Assembly: GCF_014656195.1 (NCBI RefSeq)
Contig: NZ_BNBY01000013.1
Coordinates: forward strand, 1-64,000
Length of the DNA: 64,000 nt
Reading direction: 5' to 3'
Origin: Kitasatospora xanthocidica
GTDB lineage: Bacteria; Actinomycetota; Actinomycetes; Streptomycetales; Streptomycetaceae
Shown here in pieces: positions 1-7,671 of the stretch. Below the pieces are notes generated by a model. That model was not told the origin of the DNA. It saw only the letters and a program-made list of their open reading frames with translations, and ran no database searches. Position 1 is the stretch's first letter, and each line of letters starts with the position of its first letter. The position numbers and the translations under genes are program-made.

Positions 1-14
1 CGAAAGGACATGCC

Positions 15-134
15 ATGACCGACGACGTCAACGCCCTGCAGCTGCTGGACAGCGAGGAGCAGGCCGCCACGGGCTACATCTGTTTCCCGTTCAGCATCTT
101 CGTGTGCGGTAACTGGAGCGTCGACGACATGTAA
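15..134 (+). CDS. Candidate RiPP (lanthipeptide-like) precursor peptide, 39 aa
   Basis: Short reading frame with a well placed GAAAGGA ribosome site (positions 2-8) six bases before ATG. The first 18 residues are acidic and Leu/Gln-rich (ALQLLDSEEQ), like a RiPP leader. The rest is hydrophobic with the regular spacing T19-x3-C23-x3-S27-x3-C31, so two Thr/Ser-x3-Cys units could each close a (methyl)lanthionine ring. It ends in a polar WSVDDM tail. No modification enzyme follows to the right; if there is a cluster it lies to the left of the window. Residue pattern and ribosome site are seen directly; the RiPP assignment is inference, and a sactipeptide or a plain small secreted peptide remain possible. 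Confidence 0.5.
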   Translation: MTDDVNALQLLDSEEQAATGYICFPFSIFVCGNWSVDDM

Positions 135-254
135 GCCCGACCGACGCCCCACGACGGCGCGGGTGGCCGAGATCCGCTTCGGCGACCCGCGCCGATCGTG
201 AAGGCGTCGGCCGACCGTCGGCGCTCGCGACCCTTCGACCGGCACCTGGCGCTC

Positions 255-284
255 TTGACGCTCCGGAATGGTCCAGTCCACTGT
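255..284 (+). promoter_or_regulatory. Candidate promoter of the beta-helix gene
   Basis: A TTGACG -35-like hexamer (255-260) is followed after 18 bases by CACTGT (279-284), which keeps the A2 and T6 of a -10 box. It lies 56 bases before the GTG start and overlaps the DasR-like operator, the usual arrangement for repression. The -10 match is weak. Confidence 0.35.
267..282. promoter_or_regulatory. Candidate DasR-responsive element (dre)
   Basis: AATGGTCCAGTCCACT matches 13 of 16 positions of the DasR operator consensus (A-S-TGGTCTAGACCA-S-T). The element overlaps the predicted promoter and is 58 bases upstream of the GTG start of the secreted beta-helix protein. DasR is the GntR-family regulator of N-acetylglucosamine and chitin use in streptomycetes. 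Control of this gene by DasR is inference. Confidence 0.5.
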
Positions 285-340
285 GATCGAGGGCATGTTC
301 CTGCCACTCTCGACCACGCCTCGACCAAGGAGCGCCGTCC

Positions 341-1330
341 GTGAGCCTGAAGTCCCTGAGTCTGAAGCTTCCTCTCGTCCTCGCCTCCGTCCTCGCCCTC
401 GGAGCAGCCCCCGCTGCCACGGCGGCCCCGGTCCCGGCCCCGACCGGGACCGTCGTCAAGGTCAGCACCGCCAAGCAGCTCCAGGCGGCGCTCGCGGCCG
501 CCGCGCCCGGCCAGACCATCCAGCTCGCCGACGGCACCTACTCCGGCAGCTTCAAGGCCACCGTGCCCGGCACCGCCGCCGCCCGGATCACCCTCACCGG
601 CTCGTCGAAAGCCGTGCTCACCACCCCGACCGGCGGCGGCTACGGCCTCCACCTGAACGGCGCGAGCTACTGGACGGTCCGGGGCCTGACCGTGACCGGT
701 GCGCAGAAGGGCATCATGGCGGATGCCGCGGACTACGTGGTGCTGGAGGACGTGACGGTCCACCACACCACCATGGAGGGCGTGCACTTCCGCAACTCCA
801 GCGCCCACGGCACGCTGCGCGGCTCCCGCATCCACGACACCGGACTGAACCGGGACGGCCTCGGCGAGGGCGTCTACGTCGGCACCGCCAACACCCTCTC
901 CGACCGCAGCGACTACGTGCAGATCGTCGGCAACACCTTCGGCCCGAACATCGGCGCGGAGAACGTCGACCTCAAGGAGGGCACCACCGGCGGCCTGGTC
1001 TCCGGCAACTCCTTCGACGGCGACGGCCTCACCGGCCGCAACTACGACGACTCCTGGGTCGACGTGAAGGGCAACGGCTACGTCATCGAGAACAACACCG
1101 GCAAGCGCACCACCGACGACGGCTTCCAGACCCACAGCGTCCAGCCGGGCTGGGGCTGCGGCACCGTCTTCCGGGGCAACCGGGCCGACCTCACCGGCGC
1201 CACCGGGGCGGACCGGTACGCGATCGACGTGACCGACTACGACGCCGGGACGTGCAAGGTGACGATCGGCGCGGGCAACACCGTCACCGGGGGCCGGGGT
1301 CTGGTGAACCCCGGCGTCCCGGTGGGCTGA
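341..1330 (+). CDS. Secreted right-handed parallel beta-helix protein (pectate lyase-like)
   Basis: 329 aa, GTG start with AAGGAG nine bases upstream. A Sec signal peptide is clear: basic LKSLSLK, a Leu/Ala/Val core, and an AxA-type cleavage site near residue 28 (ATAAP). The mature part opens with the STAKQLQAALAAAAPGQTIQ strand typical of pectate lyase / polysaccharide lyase family folds, then shows repeated beta-helix rungs with Asn ladders (GNTFGPNIGAENVDL, VSGNSFDGDG, VIENNTGK). It is probably an extracellular polysaccharide lyase or other glycan-active protein; the substrate cannot be read from sequence. The DasR-like operator upstream suggests induction with amino-sugar or chitin metabolism. 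Monocistronic; it faces the FAD oxidoreductase gene with only 20 bases between them. Confidence 0.85.
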   Translation: MSLKSLSLKLPLVLASVLALGAAPAATAAPVPAPTGTVVKVSTAKQLQAALAAAAPGQTIQLADGTYSGSFKATVPGTAAARITLTGSSKAVLTTPTGGGYGLHLNGASYWTVRGLTVTGAQKGIMADAADYVVLEDVTVHHTTMEGVHFRNSSAHGTLRGSRIHDTGLNRDGLGEGVYVGTANTLSDRSDYVQIVGNTFGPNIGAENVDLKEGTTGGLVSGNSFDGDGLTGRNYDDSWVDVKGNGYVIENNTGKRTTDDGFQTHSVQPGWGCGTVFRGNRADLTGATGADRYAIDVTDYDAGTCKVTIGAGNTVTGGRGLVNPGVPVG

Positions 1331-1350
1331 GCACGAGACCTGTCGGAGCG

Positions 1351-2616
1351 CTACAGCTCGCCGAGCGGTACGCCCGGGTCGGCCAGCGCCTTGGTGTCCA
1401 CCACCCGCTTCGAGCGCACCAGTTCGCGGATCGGGTCGGTGACGTCCCAGACGTTGACGTTCATCCCCGCGAGCACCCGGCCGCCGGAGAGCCAGAACGC
1501 GATGAACTCCCGGCCGGCCGGGTCGCCGCGGAACACCACCCGGTCGTAGCCGTCCGGCTCGACGTAGCCGACGTACTCGGCGCCGAGGTCGTACTGGTCG
1601 GTGAAGAAGTACGGGACGCGGTCGTACACCGCGTCCGGCTGCCCGAGCATCGCCCGGGCGGCGGTCTGCGGCTGGTTGACGGCGTTGGCCCAGTGCTCGA
1701 CCCGGATGTGCCGCTCGAACAGCGGGTGGTAGGCGTTGGCGACGTCGCCGGCGGCGTAGACGTCCGGGTCCGAGGTGCGCAGGTGGCGGTCGGTCTTGAC
1801 GCCGTTGTCGATCTCCAGCCCGGCCGCCTCGGCGAGTCCGGTGGCGGGGGCGATGCCGATGCCGACGACGACCGCGTCCGCCGCGACCGTCGTCCCGTCG
1901 GCGAGCCTCACCCCGGTCACCGTGCCGCCGTCGCCGGTCAGTTCGGCCACCTTGACGCCGAAGCGCAGGTCGACGCCGTGCTCCCGGTGCAGGTCGGCGA
2001 AGACCTGGGCGACCTCCCGGCCGAGCACCCGCAGCAGCGGCAGTTCGAGCGTCTCCAGCACCGTCACCTCGGCGCCCGCCGTGCGGGCCGCGGCCGCCAC
2101 CTCCAGGCCGATCCAGCCGGCGCCGACGACCGCGATCCGGGCGCCCGGCCGCAGCACCGCCTTGATCCGGTCGCTGTCCTCGACCCGGCGCAGGTAGAGC
2201 ACGCCGTCCTGGTCCGCGCCCGGCACTGGCAGGCGGCGCGGCACCGAGCCGGTGGTCAGCAGCAGCTTGGCGTACGCGACCCGGCCGTCGTCGGTGAGCG
2301 TCACGGTGTGCCCGGCCGGGTCGATCGACTCCACCGCCGTGCCCAGCCGCAGCGTGACGTCGTGCTCGGCGTACCACTGCGGCGGGTGGACGTGGATCTT
2401 CTCCCGGGGCGTCTTGCCCAGCAGGTAGCCCTTGGACAGCGGCGGCCGCTCGTACGGGCGCTCGTGCTCGTCGCCGATCAGGACGATGCCGCCCCGGTAC
2501 CCGGCCTCGCGCAGCGCCTCGGCCGCCTTCGCGCCGCCCAGCGAGGCCCCGACGATCACGATCGGGCGGTCCCGCCCGCCGTCCGCTCCGGTGGTGCCGC
2601 TGTCCGTGCCCGCCAT
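1351..2616 (-). CDS. FAD-dependent ferredoxin reductase-like NAD(P)H oxidoreductase
   Basis: 421 aa pyridine nucleotide-disulphide oxidoreductase of the putidaredoxin/rubredoxin reductase type. An N-terminal FAD-binding Rossmann motif (IVIVGASLGGAKAAEALRE) is followed by the conserved ERPPLSKGYL segment. A second Rossmann motif for NAD(P)H (IAVVGAGWIGLEVAAAA) lies near residue 155, then the FAD-contacting VYAAGDVANAYHP motif, and a C-terminal reductase domain. ATG start with GAGGAG seven bases upstream. It should pass electrons from NAD(P)H to a ferredoxin. It is the last gene of a leftward group with the SnoaL-like and MBL genes, separated from the former by 150 bases. No P450 is adjacent; the two P450 systems in this window are more than 35 kb away. 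Confidence 0.88.
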   Translation of the reverse strand: MAGTDSGTTGADGGRDRPIVIVGASLGGAKAAEALREAGYRGGIVLIGDEHERPYERPPLSKGYLLGKTPREKIHVHPPQWYAEHDVTLRLGTAVESIDPAGHTVTLTDDGRVAYAKLLLTTGSVPRRLPVPGADQDGVLYLRRVEDSDRIKAVLRPGARIAVVGAGWIGLEVAAAARTAGAEVTVLETLELPLLRVLGREVAQVFADLHREHGVDLRFGVKVAELTGDGGTVTGVRLADGTTVAADAVVVGIGIAPATGLAEAAGLEIDNGVKTDRHLRTSDPDVYAAGDVANAYHPLFERHIRVEHWANAVNQPQTAARAMLGQPDAVYDRVPYFFTDQYDLGAEYVGYVEPDGYDRVVFRGDPAGREFIAFWLSGGRVLAGMNVNVWDVTDPIRELVRSKRVVDTKALADPGVPLGEL

Positions 2617-2766
2617 GGCTCAACTCCTCGTTCTCCGGCCGTGGATCAGGGGTCAGCCTGCCGCCGCCCGGGTGGCGTGTCGAGGCCGTGCCGGGCGCGC
2701 CGCGCCACGCTCGCCCATACGGGTGAACGAGGGGCCGAGGGGGAGTGCCGCCCGCCGGGCCGGTGT

Positions 2767-3198
2767 TCACGGGGTCATGGCATCCCTGACCAGCGCGGTG
2801 TCGGTGAACTGCTCGAAGCGGACGATCCGGCCGCCGCGCACCGTGAAGTGGTGGGCGACGCGGACCGCGAGCGGCTTTCCGGTGGCCTTGTGGACGGCCG
2901 TGTAGCGGGCCAGGACCACCACCTCCTCGCCGTCCACCACGTACGTGTCGTCGTGGGCCGTCCAGTCGTCCCAGTCGGCGGCCAGCCGCTCCATCACGTG
3001 GGAGGTGACGCCCTTCGGGGTGCGGTAGGTGCCGGCCAGCGGGAAGCCGGCCATCTCCGTCCACTCGACGTCCTCGGCGAGGGTGGCGCGCAGCGCGGCC
3101 AGATCGCCCCGGGCGGAGGCCAGGTACTGGCGGCGGACCACGTCGGCGGGCGCGGTGGACTCGGCGAAGCCGGCCACGTCCCTGGGGATCTCGATCAT
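2767..3198 (-). CDS. SnoaL-like / NTF2-fold protein
   Basis: 143 aa single-domain NTF2-like fold protein of the SnoaL-like group. The start of the fold is seen in VVRRQYLASARGDLAALRAT and DVEWTEMAGFPLAG, the end in the HHFTVRGGRIVRFEQFTDT strand pair. Members are isomerases, cyclases, hydrolases or ligand-binding proteins, so no reaction can be assigned. ATG start, seven bases downstream of the MBL gene stop, so it is cotranscribed with that gene. Confidence 0.8.
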   Translation of the reverse strand: MIEIPRDVAGFAESTAPADVVRRQYLASARGDLAALRATLAEDVEWTEMAGFPLAGTYRTPKGVTSHVMERLAADWDDWTAHDDTYVVDGEEVVVLARYTAVHKATGKPLAVRVAHHFTVRGGRIVRFEQFTDTALVRDAMTP

Positions 3199-3205
3199 CG
3201 TCCGC

Positions 3206-4009
3206 TCACCCCCACGCCATCTCGCCCATGACGACCTTGGTGCCGATGTCCACCGCGATCCGCAGCCCCAGGTCCGGGAAACGCCGCTCCAGCGCCTCCT
3301 TGGCGGCCGCCGCGTCCGCGGCCCGGCCGATCTCCGTCTCGAAGGCGCGCAGGTAGGCGCGGGTGTGGTCGACGGCGTTCAGGTCGGTCGGCGCCCCCGC
3401 GACCCGGTGGCCGGCCGCCACCCAGGCCGGGTGGAGCGCCTCGATGCCGTCCAGCAGGTCGATCCAGGCGGCCCGTTGGGCGGGGGCCGGGGTGTCCGCC
3501 GTCCACACGTGCAGGCCCTCGAAGAGCAGCACCCCGCCGAGCACGGCCCGGTGGTGGTGCTGCCACAGGTAGTGCCGGTCCGGCAGGTGGAAGTCGGCGC
3601 CGCGCACCTCGAACCGGTGGCCCTCGAAGACGATCTCGTCCCCCGCCAGCACCTCGGGCCGCACCAGCCGGGTCGGCAGCTCCGGGCCCAGGTGGGACCA
3701 GGCGCGCAGCTTGGCCTCGTACGTCTCCTGGATGTGCTCGACGGTCGAGGCGGTGGCCAGGAACCGGGCCTGCGGGAAGGCGTCCTGGACCTCCTGGGCG
3801 CCGAAGTAGAAGTCCGGGTCGCCGTGGCTGACGAACACGGTGGTCAGCCGCTTGCCGCTCTCCTTGATCCGCTCGACCAGACGGCGGCCGTCGGAGCGGG
3901 TGAACCCGGCGTCCACCAGCAGGGCGTCCTGCGGGCCGGTGACCAGGACGGAGGTCTTGTTGAGCGAGCTGTCGGGGCCGTCGACGATCTCGAAGTCGAG
4001 AGCACTCAT
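3206..4009 (-). CDS. MBL-fold metallo-hydrolase with degenerate metal motif
   Basis: 267 aa metallo-beta-lactamase-fold protein. The fold is recognisable (NKTSVLVTGPQDALLVDAGF, TTVFVSHGDPDFYFGAQ, PAWVAAGHR), but the classical HxHxDH zinc motif reads HGDPDF, keeping only the first His and one Asp. This is a feature of a subgroup of actinobacterial and proteobacterial MBL proteins of unclear substrate. First gene of a leftward group (MBL, SnoaL-like, FAD reductase). The 179 bases before it carry short direct repeats of TTCGCTCAC / TCACTTCG type but no clear promoter. Confidence 0.8.
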   Translation of the reverse strand: MSALDFEIVDGPDSSLNKTSVLVTGPQDALLVDAGFTRSDGRRLVERIKESGKRLTTVFVSHGDPDFYFGAQEVQDAFPQARFLATASTVEHIQETYEAKLRAWSHLGPELPTRLVRPEVLAGDEIVFEGHRFEVRGADFHLPDRHYLWQHHHRAVLGGVLLFEGLHVWTADTPAPAQRAAWIDLLDGIEALHPAWVAAGHRVAGAPTDLNAVDHTRAYLRAFETEIGRAADAAAAKEALERRFPDLGLRIAVDIGTKVVMGEMAWG

Positions 4010-4188
4010 GCGCCCACCTCACTTCGTTCGGCGGGCGCTTCGCGCAACACGCACCTCTCGATGGTTCGCTCACTTCGCTCGCTCACGTTCTGGATTCCTT
4101 CCTCGGGCCGGGCACGCCACGCCGCCAGGATCGGCGCTGGGCGTCCCGGGCGCATCCGGAGCCCGGGCGCAGCCGGAGGAGGGGCGCG

Positions 4189-4755
4189 CTACGCGCGGGT
4201 CCAGAGCGTGAGGTCGCTGCTGGTCGCCACCGCGAGGGTCCGGCCGGTGGGGGAGAAGCCCGCGGCGCGCAGGGTGGACCAACTGGAGTCGAAGAGCTGC
4301 CACCAGGTCTCGCCGTGCTCGCCCTGCCACGGCCCCCGGCCGGTCGCGAGCAGCACCCGGTGGTGCGGCCACTCCGGGGCGGCGACCTCGACGTGCCAGC
4401 CGCCGTCGGCACCGGTGTGCAGGCCGCCGCCCCACAGGCCGGCCACCGGGATCCGTACGTCCGTGACCTGGCCGAGGCCCGGGCAGCAGAGGTCCGGCCC
4501 GTGCGGGTCCTCCTCCGGATCGTGGTCGCGCGCCAGCTTGAGGCCCGTCACCGCGTCGAACAGGCCGTGGCCACTGCTCGACACGGTCAGCACCAGGTCG
4601 TGCCCGCTCTCCGGGTGCACGGCGAAGCCGATGCCGAGCAGCCCGCCGACCGCGATCATCCCCCGGCCGACCGGCCGCCACGGCTCCGGCGGGGCGGTCA
4701 CCGGGGCGGCCAGGATCCGGTCGCGGAGGTGCTGCTGGTACGGGGTCAGGGCCAT
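4189..4755 (-). CDS. Conserved actinobacterial hypothetical protein
   Basis: 188 aa soluble protein from the second ATG (MALTPYQQHLRDR); an ATG four codons earlier is possible, but its GGTGGG ribosome site would abut the start. Beta-rich, Trp- and Gly-rich (VAGLWGGGLHTGADGGWHVE, WWQLFDSSWSTLRAAGF), with a WD/beta-propeller-like ending (AGFSPTGRTLAVATSSDLTLW). No catalytic motif is recognised. It may be an orphan immunity- or SUKH-like protein, but nothing in the sequence supports that strongly. It has strong coding bias and is transcribed on its own. Confidence 0.6.
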   Translation of the reverse strand: MALTPYQQHLRDRILAAPVTAPPEPWRPVGRGMIAVGGLLGIGFAVHPESGHDLVLTVSSSGHGLFDAVTGLKLARDHDPEEDPHGPDLCCPGLGQVTDVRIPVAGLWGGGLHTGADGGWHVEVAAPEWPHHRVLLATGRGPWQGEHGETWWQLFDSSWSTLRAAGFSPTGRTLAVATSSDLTLWTRA

Positions 4756-4831
4756 GAGGACGATCATCCCACCCGGCCGCAGGCGGTGCGTCGGGCTTCT
4801 TGCGACCGGCGCCCGCGGCCCGCGTCCGTGC

Positions 4832-6133
4832 CTACCGCGGCGGCCCCAGCCGCAGCACCGCCAGCGCCCCCAGCGCGGTGGCCGCGGCGAGCGGCACCCA
4901 CAGCGCGCCGGGACCGGCGGCGAGCAGCGCCGTCAGCACGGCCGGCGCGGCCGCCCGTCCCACGCCCGTCGACAGCTCCCAGCGCGCCAGCGCCCGCCCG
5001 AGCAGGTGCGCCGGGGCGATCGCCGCCACCAGCGCCGTACCCGAGCCCGTGTAGAGGATCTCGCCCAGCGTGTACAGCACCGAGACCACCACGATGCCCA
5101 CCGTCCCCGGCGTGCCGCCCAGCGCGCCGGACCCCCAGAACCCCAGGTACGAGACCGCCAGCAGCGCCCCCGAGGCCGCCAGCACGACCCGCCGCGGACG
5201 GTCCGCCAACCGCAGCACCAGCGCCAGCTGCAGGCCCATCACCAGCACCGTGTTGCCGACGAACAGGCCCGACGACCAGGCCGGGGACGCGTGCAGCCGC
5301 AGCACCAGCAGCGCGGGGAGCGCCACCTCCAGCACGTCGAAGCAGAACGCGTACGGCAGGTTGGCGAAGCTCAGCAGGGTGATCCGGCGCAGCGGCGCCC
5401 GCTGCTCCCGGGGGTTCTCGTGGGCGGACTCCGGCGGCGCCTGCGGCGTGGCCCGCACCCGCAGCGAGCCCACCAGCGCCGCCGCGACCAGGCAGGCCGC
5501 GCCGGTCACCCCGGCCAGCAGCCGGATCGCCCCCGCGCCGCCGCTCACCGCCACCGTGGCGAGCAGCGCGCCCAGGCCCAGGCCCGCGTTGCGCACCGCC
5601 CGTCCGGCGGCGAGCGCCGCGTCCCGCAGCCGTCCCTCGGTGAGCGTGCTCACCACGGCGGCGTGCGTGGCCGGCCAGGACTGGCTGCCCACCCCGAACA
5701 GCACCGCCGCCGCCGTGAACCCCGCCAGGCCGTCCGCGGACAGCAGGGCCAGCGAACCCGCCGCCCGCAGCAGCAGGGTGACGGCCGCGGGCAGGGTGCG
5801 GGCGCCACGGTCGATCCAACGGCCGGTCAGCGGCACCACCAGCAGACCCGCGACCATCCCCGCCGACAGCGCCAGCCCCACCGCCCCCGCCCCCAGGTGC
5901 AGCATCGCGACCCCGTACAGCAGCAGGAACGGCCCCAGCATGCCGCCGCCCACCGCGTCCACCGCCAGTGCGACGGCGTACCGGGGCCCGCCGGCCGCGG
6001 TCAGCAGGCCCAGCAGCGCGGACGGACCGCCCCGGCCGGTGCGGTCGGTGCGACCGGTGTGACCGGTTCGGCCGGTGTGACCGGTTCGGCCGGCGGCGAC
6101 GTCGTGGTCGGACTTCTCCTTGATCAGGCTCAT
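4832..6133 (-). CDS. MFS transporter (drug efflux-like)
   Basis: 433 aa, about 12 membrane segments. The N-terminal half contains the loop GRWIDRGARTLP, a relaxed version of the MFS motif A. The first 35 residues are soluble, with the repeated TGHTGRT element encoded by 9-bp tandem repeats. The gene is divergent from an ArsR/DUF5937-type regulator, and an MFS exporter next to such a regulator is a common actinobacterial arrangement in which the regulator represses the exporter. The regulator here is broken (see 6235-6658) while the operator between the genes is intact, so expression may be deregulated. Substrate unknown. Confidence 0.85.
   Translation of the reverse strand: MSLIKEKSDHDVAAGRTGHTGRTGHTGRTDRTGRGGPSALLGLLTAAGGPRYAVALAVDAVGGGMLGPFLLLYGVAMLHLGAGAVGLALSAGMVAGLLVVPLTGRWIDRGARTLPAAVTLLLRAAGSLALLSADGLAGFTAAAVLFGVGSQSWPATHAAVVSTLTEGRLRDAALAAGRAVRNAGLGLGALLATVAVSGGAGAIRLLAGVTGAACLVAAALVGSLRVRATPQAPPESAHENPREQRAPLRRITLLSFANLPYAFCFDVLEVALPALLVLRLHASPAWSSGLFVGNTVLVMGLQLALVLRLADRPRRVVLAASGALLAVSYLGFWGSGALGGTPGTVGIVVVSVLYTLGEILYTGSGTALVAAIAPAHLLGRALARWELSTGVGRAAAPAVLTALLAAGPGALWVPLAAATALGALAVLRLGPPR
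6052..6096. repeat. 9-bp tandem repeat inside the MFS gene 5' end
   Basis: Five 9-bp units alternating GACCGGTGT/GGCCGGTGT and GACCGGTTC, so an 18-bp unit is repeated about 2.5 times. They encode Thr-Gly-His-Thr-Gly-Arg repeats in the cytoplasmic N-terminus of the transporter. The copy number is probably variable between strains. Confidence 0.8.
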
Positions 6134-6174
6134 GGCCGGTACCGTCCGCCCGGACCGGGCCGCCCGGCACGCGG

Positions 6175-6193
6175 ATTGACGGTTCCCGTCAAT
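6175..6193. promoter_or_regulatory. Palindromic ArsR-type operator in the MFS/regulator divergent region
   Basis: Perfect inverted repeat ATTGACGG-TTC-CCGTCAAT in the 101-bp region between the divergent MFS and DUF5937/ArsR-type genes. Each arm contains TTGAC, so the site may overlap the -35 box in either direction. Its position and symmetry fit the binding site of the adjacent, now truncated, winged-helix repressor. Confidence 0.6.
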
Positions 6194-6234
6194 CGGTCGC
6201 GGGCGCCGGCGGAGCGGATGACAGGATCTCGCCC

Positions 6235-6658
6235 GTGAGTGTGACCATCGACATCACCGGCCTGCCCGACGAGCGGCTGCTCTTCACGCCCTCCCCGCTC
6301 GCCGAACCACCTCCTGGTCGTGTACGCGGCCGGCTGGCGGCCCGTCCTCCAGTACCCGGTCGCCGAGGCCGGCCTGCCCGAGCCCGTCTCGCTCGCCGTC
6401 GTCCAGCAACGCCTGGAAGCCCTCGCCCACCCCGTCCGGCTGCGCCTCGCCCGCACCACGGCCCGCGGCCCGCACACCACCGGCGAACTCGCCTCCGCCT
6501 GGCAGCTCGGCACACCCGAGGTCTCCCGCCACCCGGCCGTGCTGCGCAAGGCCGGGCTGCTGACGACGCGGCGGCGCGGGCGGTACATGCTCCACCAGCT
6601 CGACCTGGCGGGCAGCGCCCGGCTCGGCTCGGACTTCCTGGAGGCGGTGCTGCGGTGA
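6235..6658 (+). pseudogene. ArsR/DUF5937-family regulator with internal deletion and frameshift
   Basis: The GTG start and first ~24 residues (SVTIDITGLPDERLLFTPSP) are those of actinobacterial DUF5937/ArsR regulators, which are usually about 330-370 aa. At about 6305 the reading frame jumps directly to the C-terminal part in another frame: HLLVVYAAGWRPVLQYPVAE, then the ArsR winged helix (ALAHPVRLRLARTT, TTGELASAWQLGTPEVSRH, AVLRKAGLLTTRRRGRY). About 200 central residues are missing and the two ends are out of frame. The gene cannot make the normal protein, although translation from an internal start (6320) could give a free 112-aa DNA-binding domain. Confidence 0.75.
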
Positions 6659-6722
6659 CGGGGCGCCAGGGGCCGCAGGGGGTGCCGGGAACAGGAGGCG
6701 GGCGGAACGCGTTCGTCCGGGC

Positions 6723-7622
6723 ATGACCGACGACGCCAACGCCACCGCCTCGCCCTCGCCCTCGGCCTCCACCTCGGCCTCCGCTGAGGTGCTGCGCTAC
6801 GCCGCCTTCGCCACCCGCCCCGAGGGCGGCAACCCGGCCGGCGTGGTGCTCGACGCCACCGGCCTGACCGACCGGCAGATGCTCGCCGTCGCCGCCGAGG
6901 TCGGCTACTCCGAGACCGCGTTCCTGACCGCCGGGCCGGCCGAAGGCGCCTACCGGGTACGGTACTTCAGCCCGCTCGCCGAGGTCCCGTTCTGCGGGCA
7001 CGCGACGGTCGCCTCCGCCGTCGCCCTCGCCGAGCACACCGCCCCCGGCCGGTACGTCTTCGCGACCGCGGCCGGGGACGTCCCGGTCGAGGTCGAGCGC
7101 GGCGCCGACGGGCTGCTGCGGGCCACCCTCACCAGTGTCGAGCCCAAGGTGGAGTCCGTCCCCGAGACGGACGTCGTGCAGGCGCTCGACCTGCTCCGCT
7201 GGTCCGCCGCCGACCTGGACCCGGCCCTGCCGCCCCGCATCGGCTACGCCGGTGCCCGGCACCTCGTCCTCGCCGTCGGCACCCGCGAGCGGCTGGCCCG
7301 CCTCGACTACGACTTCGACGGCCTGGCGGACTTCATGCGCGCCCGCGACCTGACCACCCTCCAGCTCGTCTGGCGCGAGGCCCCCGAGGTCTTCCACGTC
7401 CGCGACCCGTTCCCCGTCGGCGGCGTGGTCGAGGACCCGGCCACCGGCGCCGCCGCAGCCGCCTTCGGCGCGTACCTGCGGGAGCTGGGCGCCGTGGCGG
7501 CCCCGACGGTGCTGACGCTGCACCAGGGCGAGGACCTGGGCCGCCCCGGCGTGCTGCGGGTCGAACTGCGGGCGGAGGACGCGCGGGTGCGCGTCTCCGG
7601 CACGGCGGTCGCGATCGGGTGA
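6723..7622 (+). CDS. PhzF-family isomerase/epimerase-like protein
   Basis: 299 aa with the hallmarks of the PhzF / diaminopimelate-epimerase-like fold: GGNPAGVVLD near the N-terminus, EVGYSETAFL with the catalytic Glu, FSPLAEVPFCGHATVASA, and the second-lobe motif VEDPATGAAAAAFGAYLREL. The first 20 residues are Ser/Ala/Thr/Pro low complexity, so the true start may be slightly downstream of the ATG; the nearest AGGAGG is 27 bases away. Family members act on small carboxylic acids (PhzF itself in phenazine synthesis) but most are uncharacterised. No phenazine genes are nearby. Confidence 0.85.
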   Translation: MTDDANATASPSPSASTSASAEVLRYAAFATRPEGGNPAGVVLDATGLTDRQMLAVAAEVGYSETAFLTAGPAEGAYRVRYFSPLAEVPFCGHATVASAVALAEHTAPGRYVFATAAGDVPVEVERGADGLLRATLTSVEPKVESVPETDVVQALDLLRWSAADLDPALPPRIGYAGARHLVLAVGTRERLARLDYDFDGLADFMRARDLTTLQLVWREAPEVFHVRDPFPVGGVVEDPATGAAAAAFGAYLRELGAVAAPTVLTLHQGEDLGRPGVLRVELRAEDARVRVSGTAVAIG

Positions 7623-7638
7623 ACCCGGGGCCGCCGCC

Positions 7639-7671
7639 AGGGCGAGGGCCGTGGCAGGACGCCCTCGCCCT
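7639..7671. terminator. Hairpin between convergent PhzF and kinase genes
   Basis: Perfect 11-bp stem AGGGCGAGGGC / GCCCTCGCCCT with an 11-base loop. It lies just after the PhzF stop and ends at the stop codon of the convergent kinase gene. No U-tract, as is usual in streptomycetes. Confidence 0.55.

Noticed and set aside
3206..4009. Active lactonase-type quorum-quenching enzyme
   Set aside because: The HxHxDH motif is replaced by HGDPDF, so lactonase activity should not be claimed.
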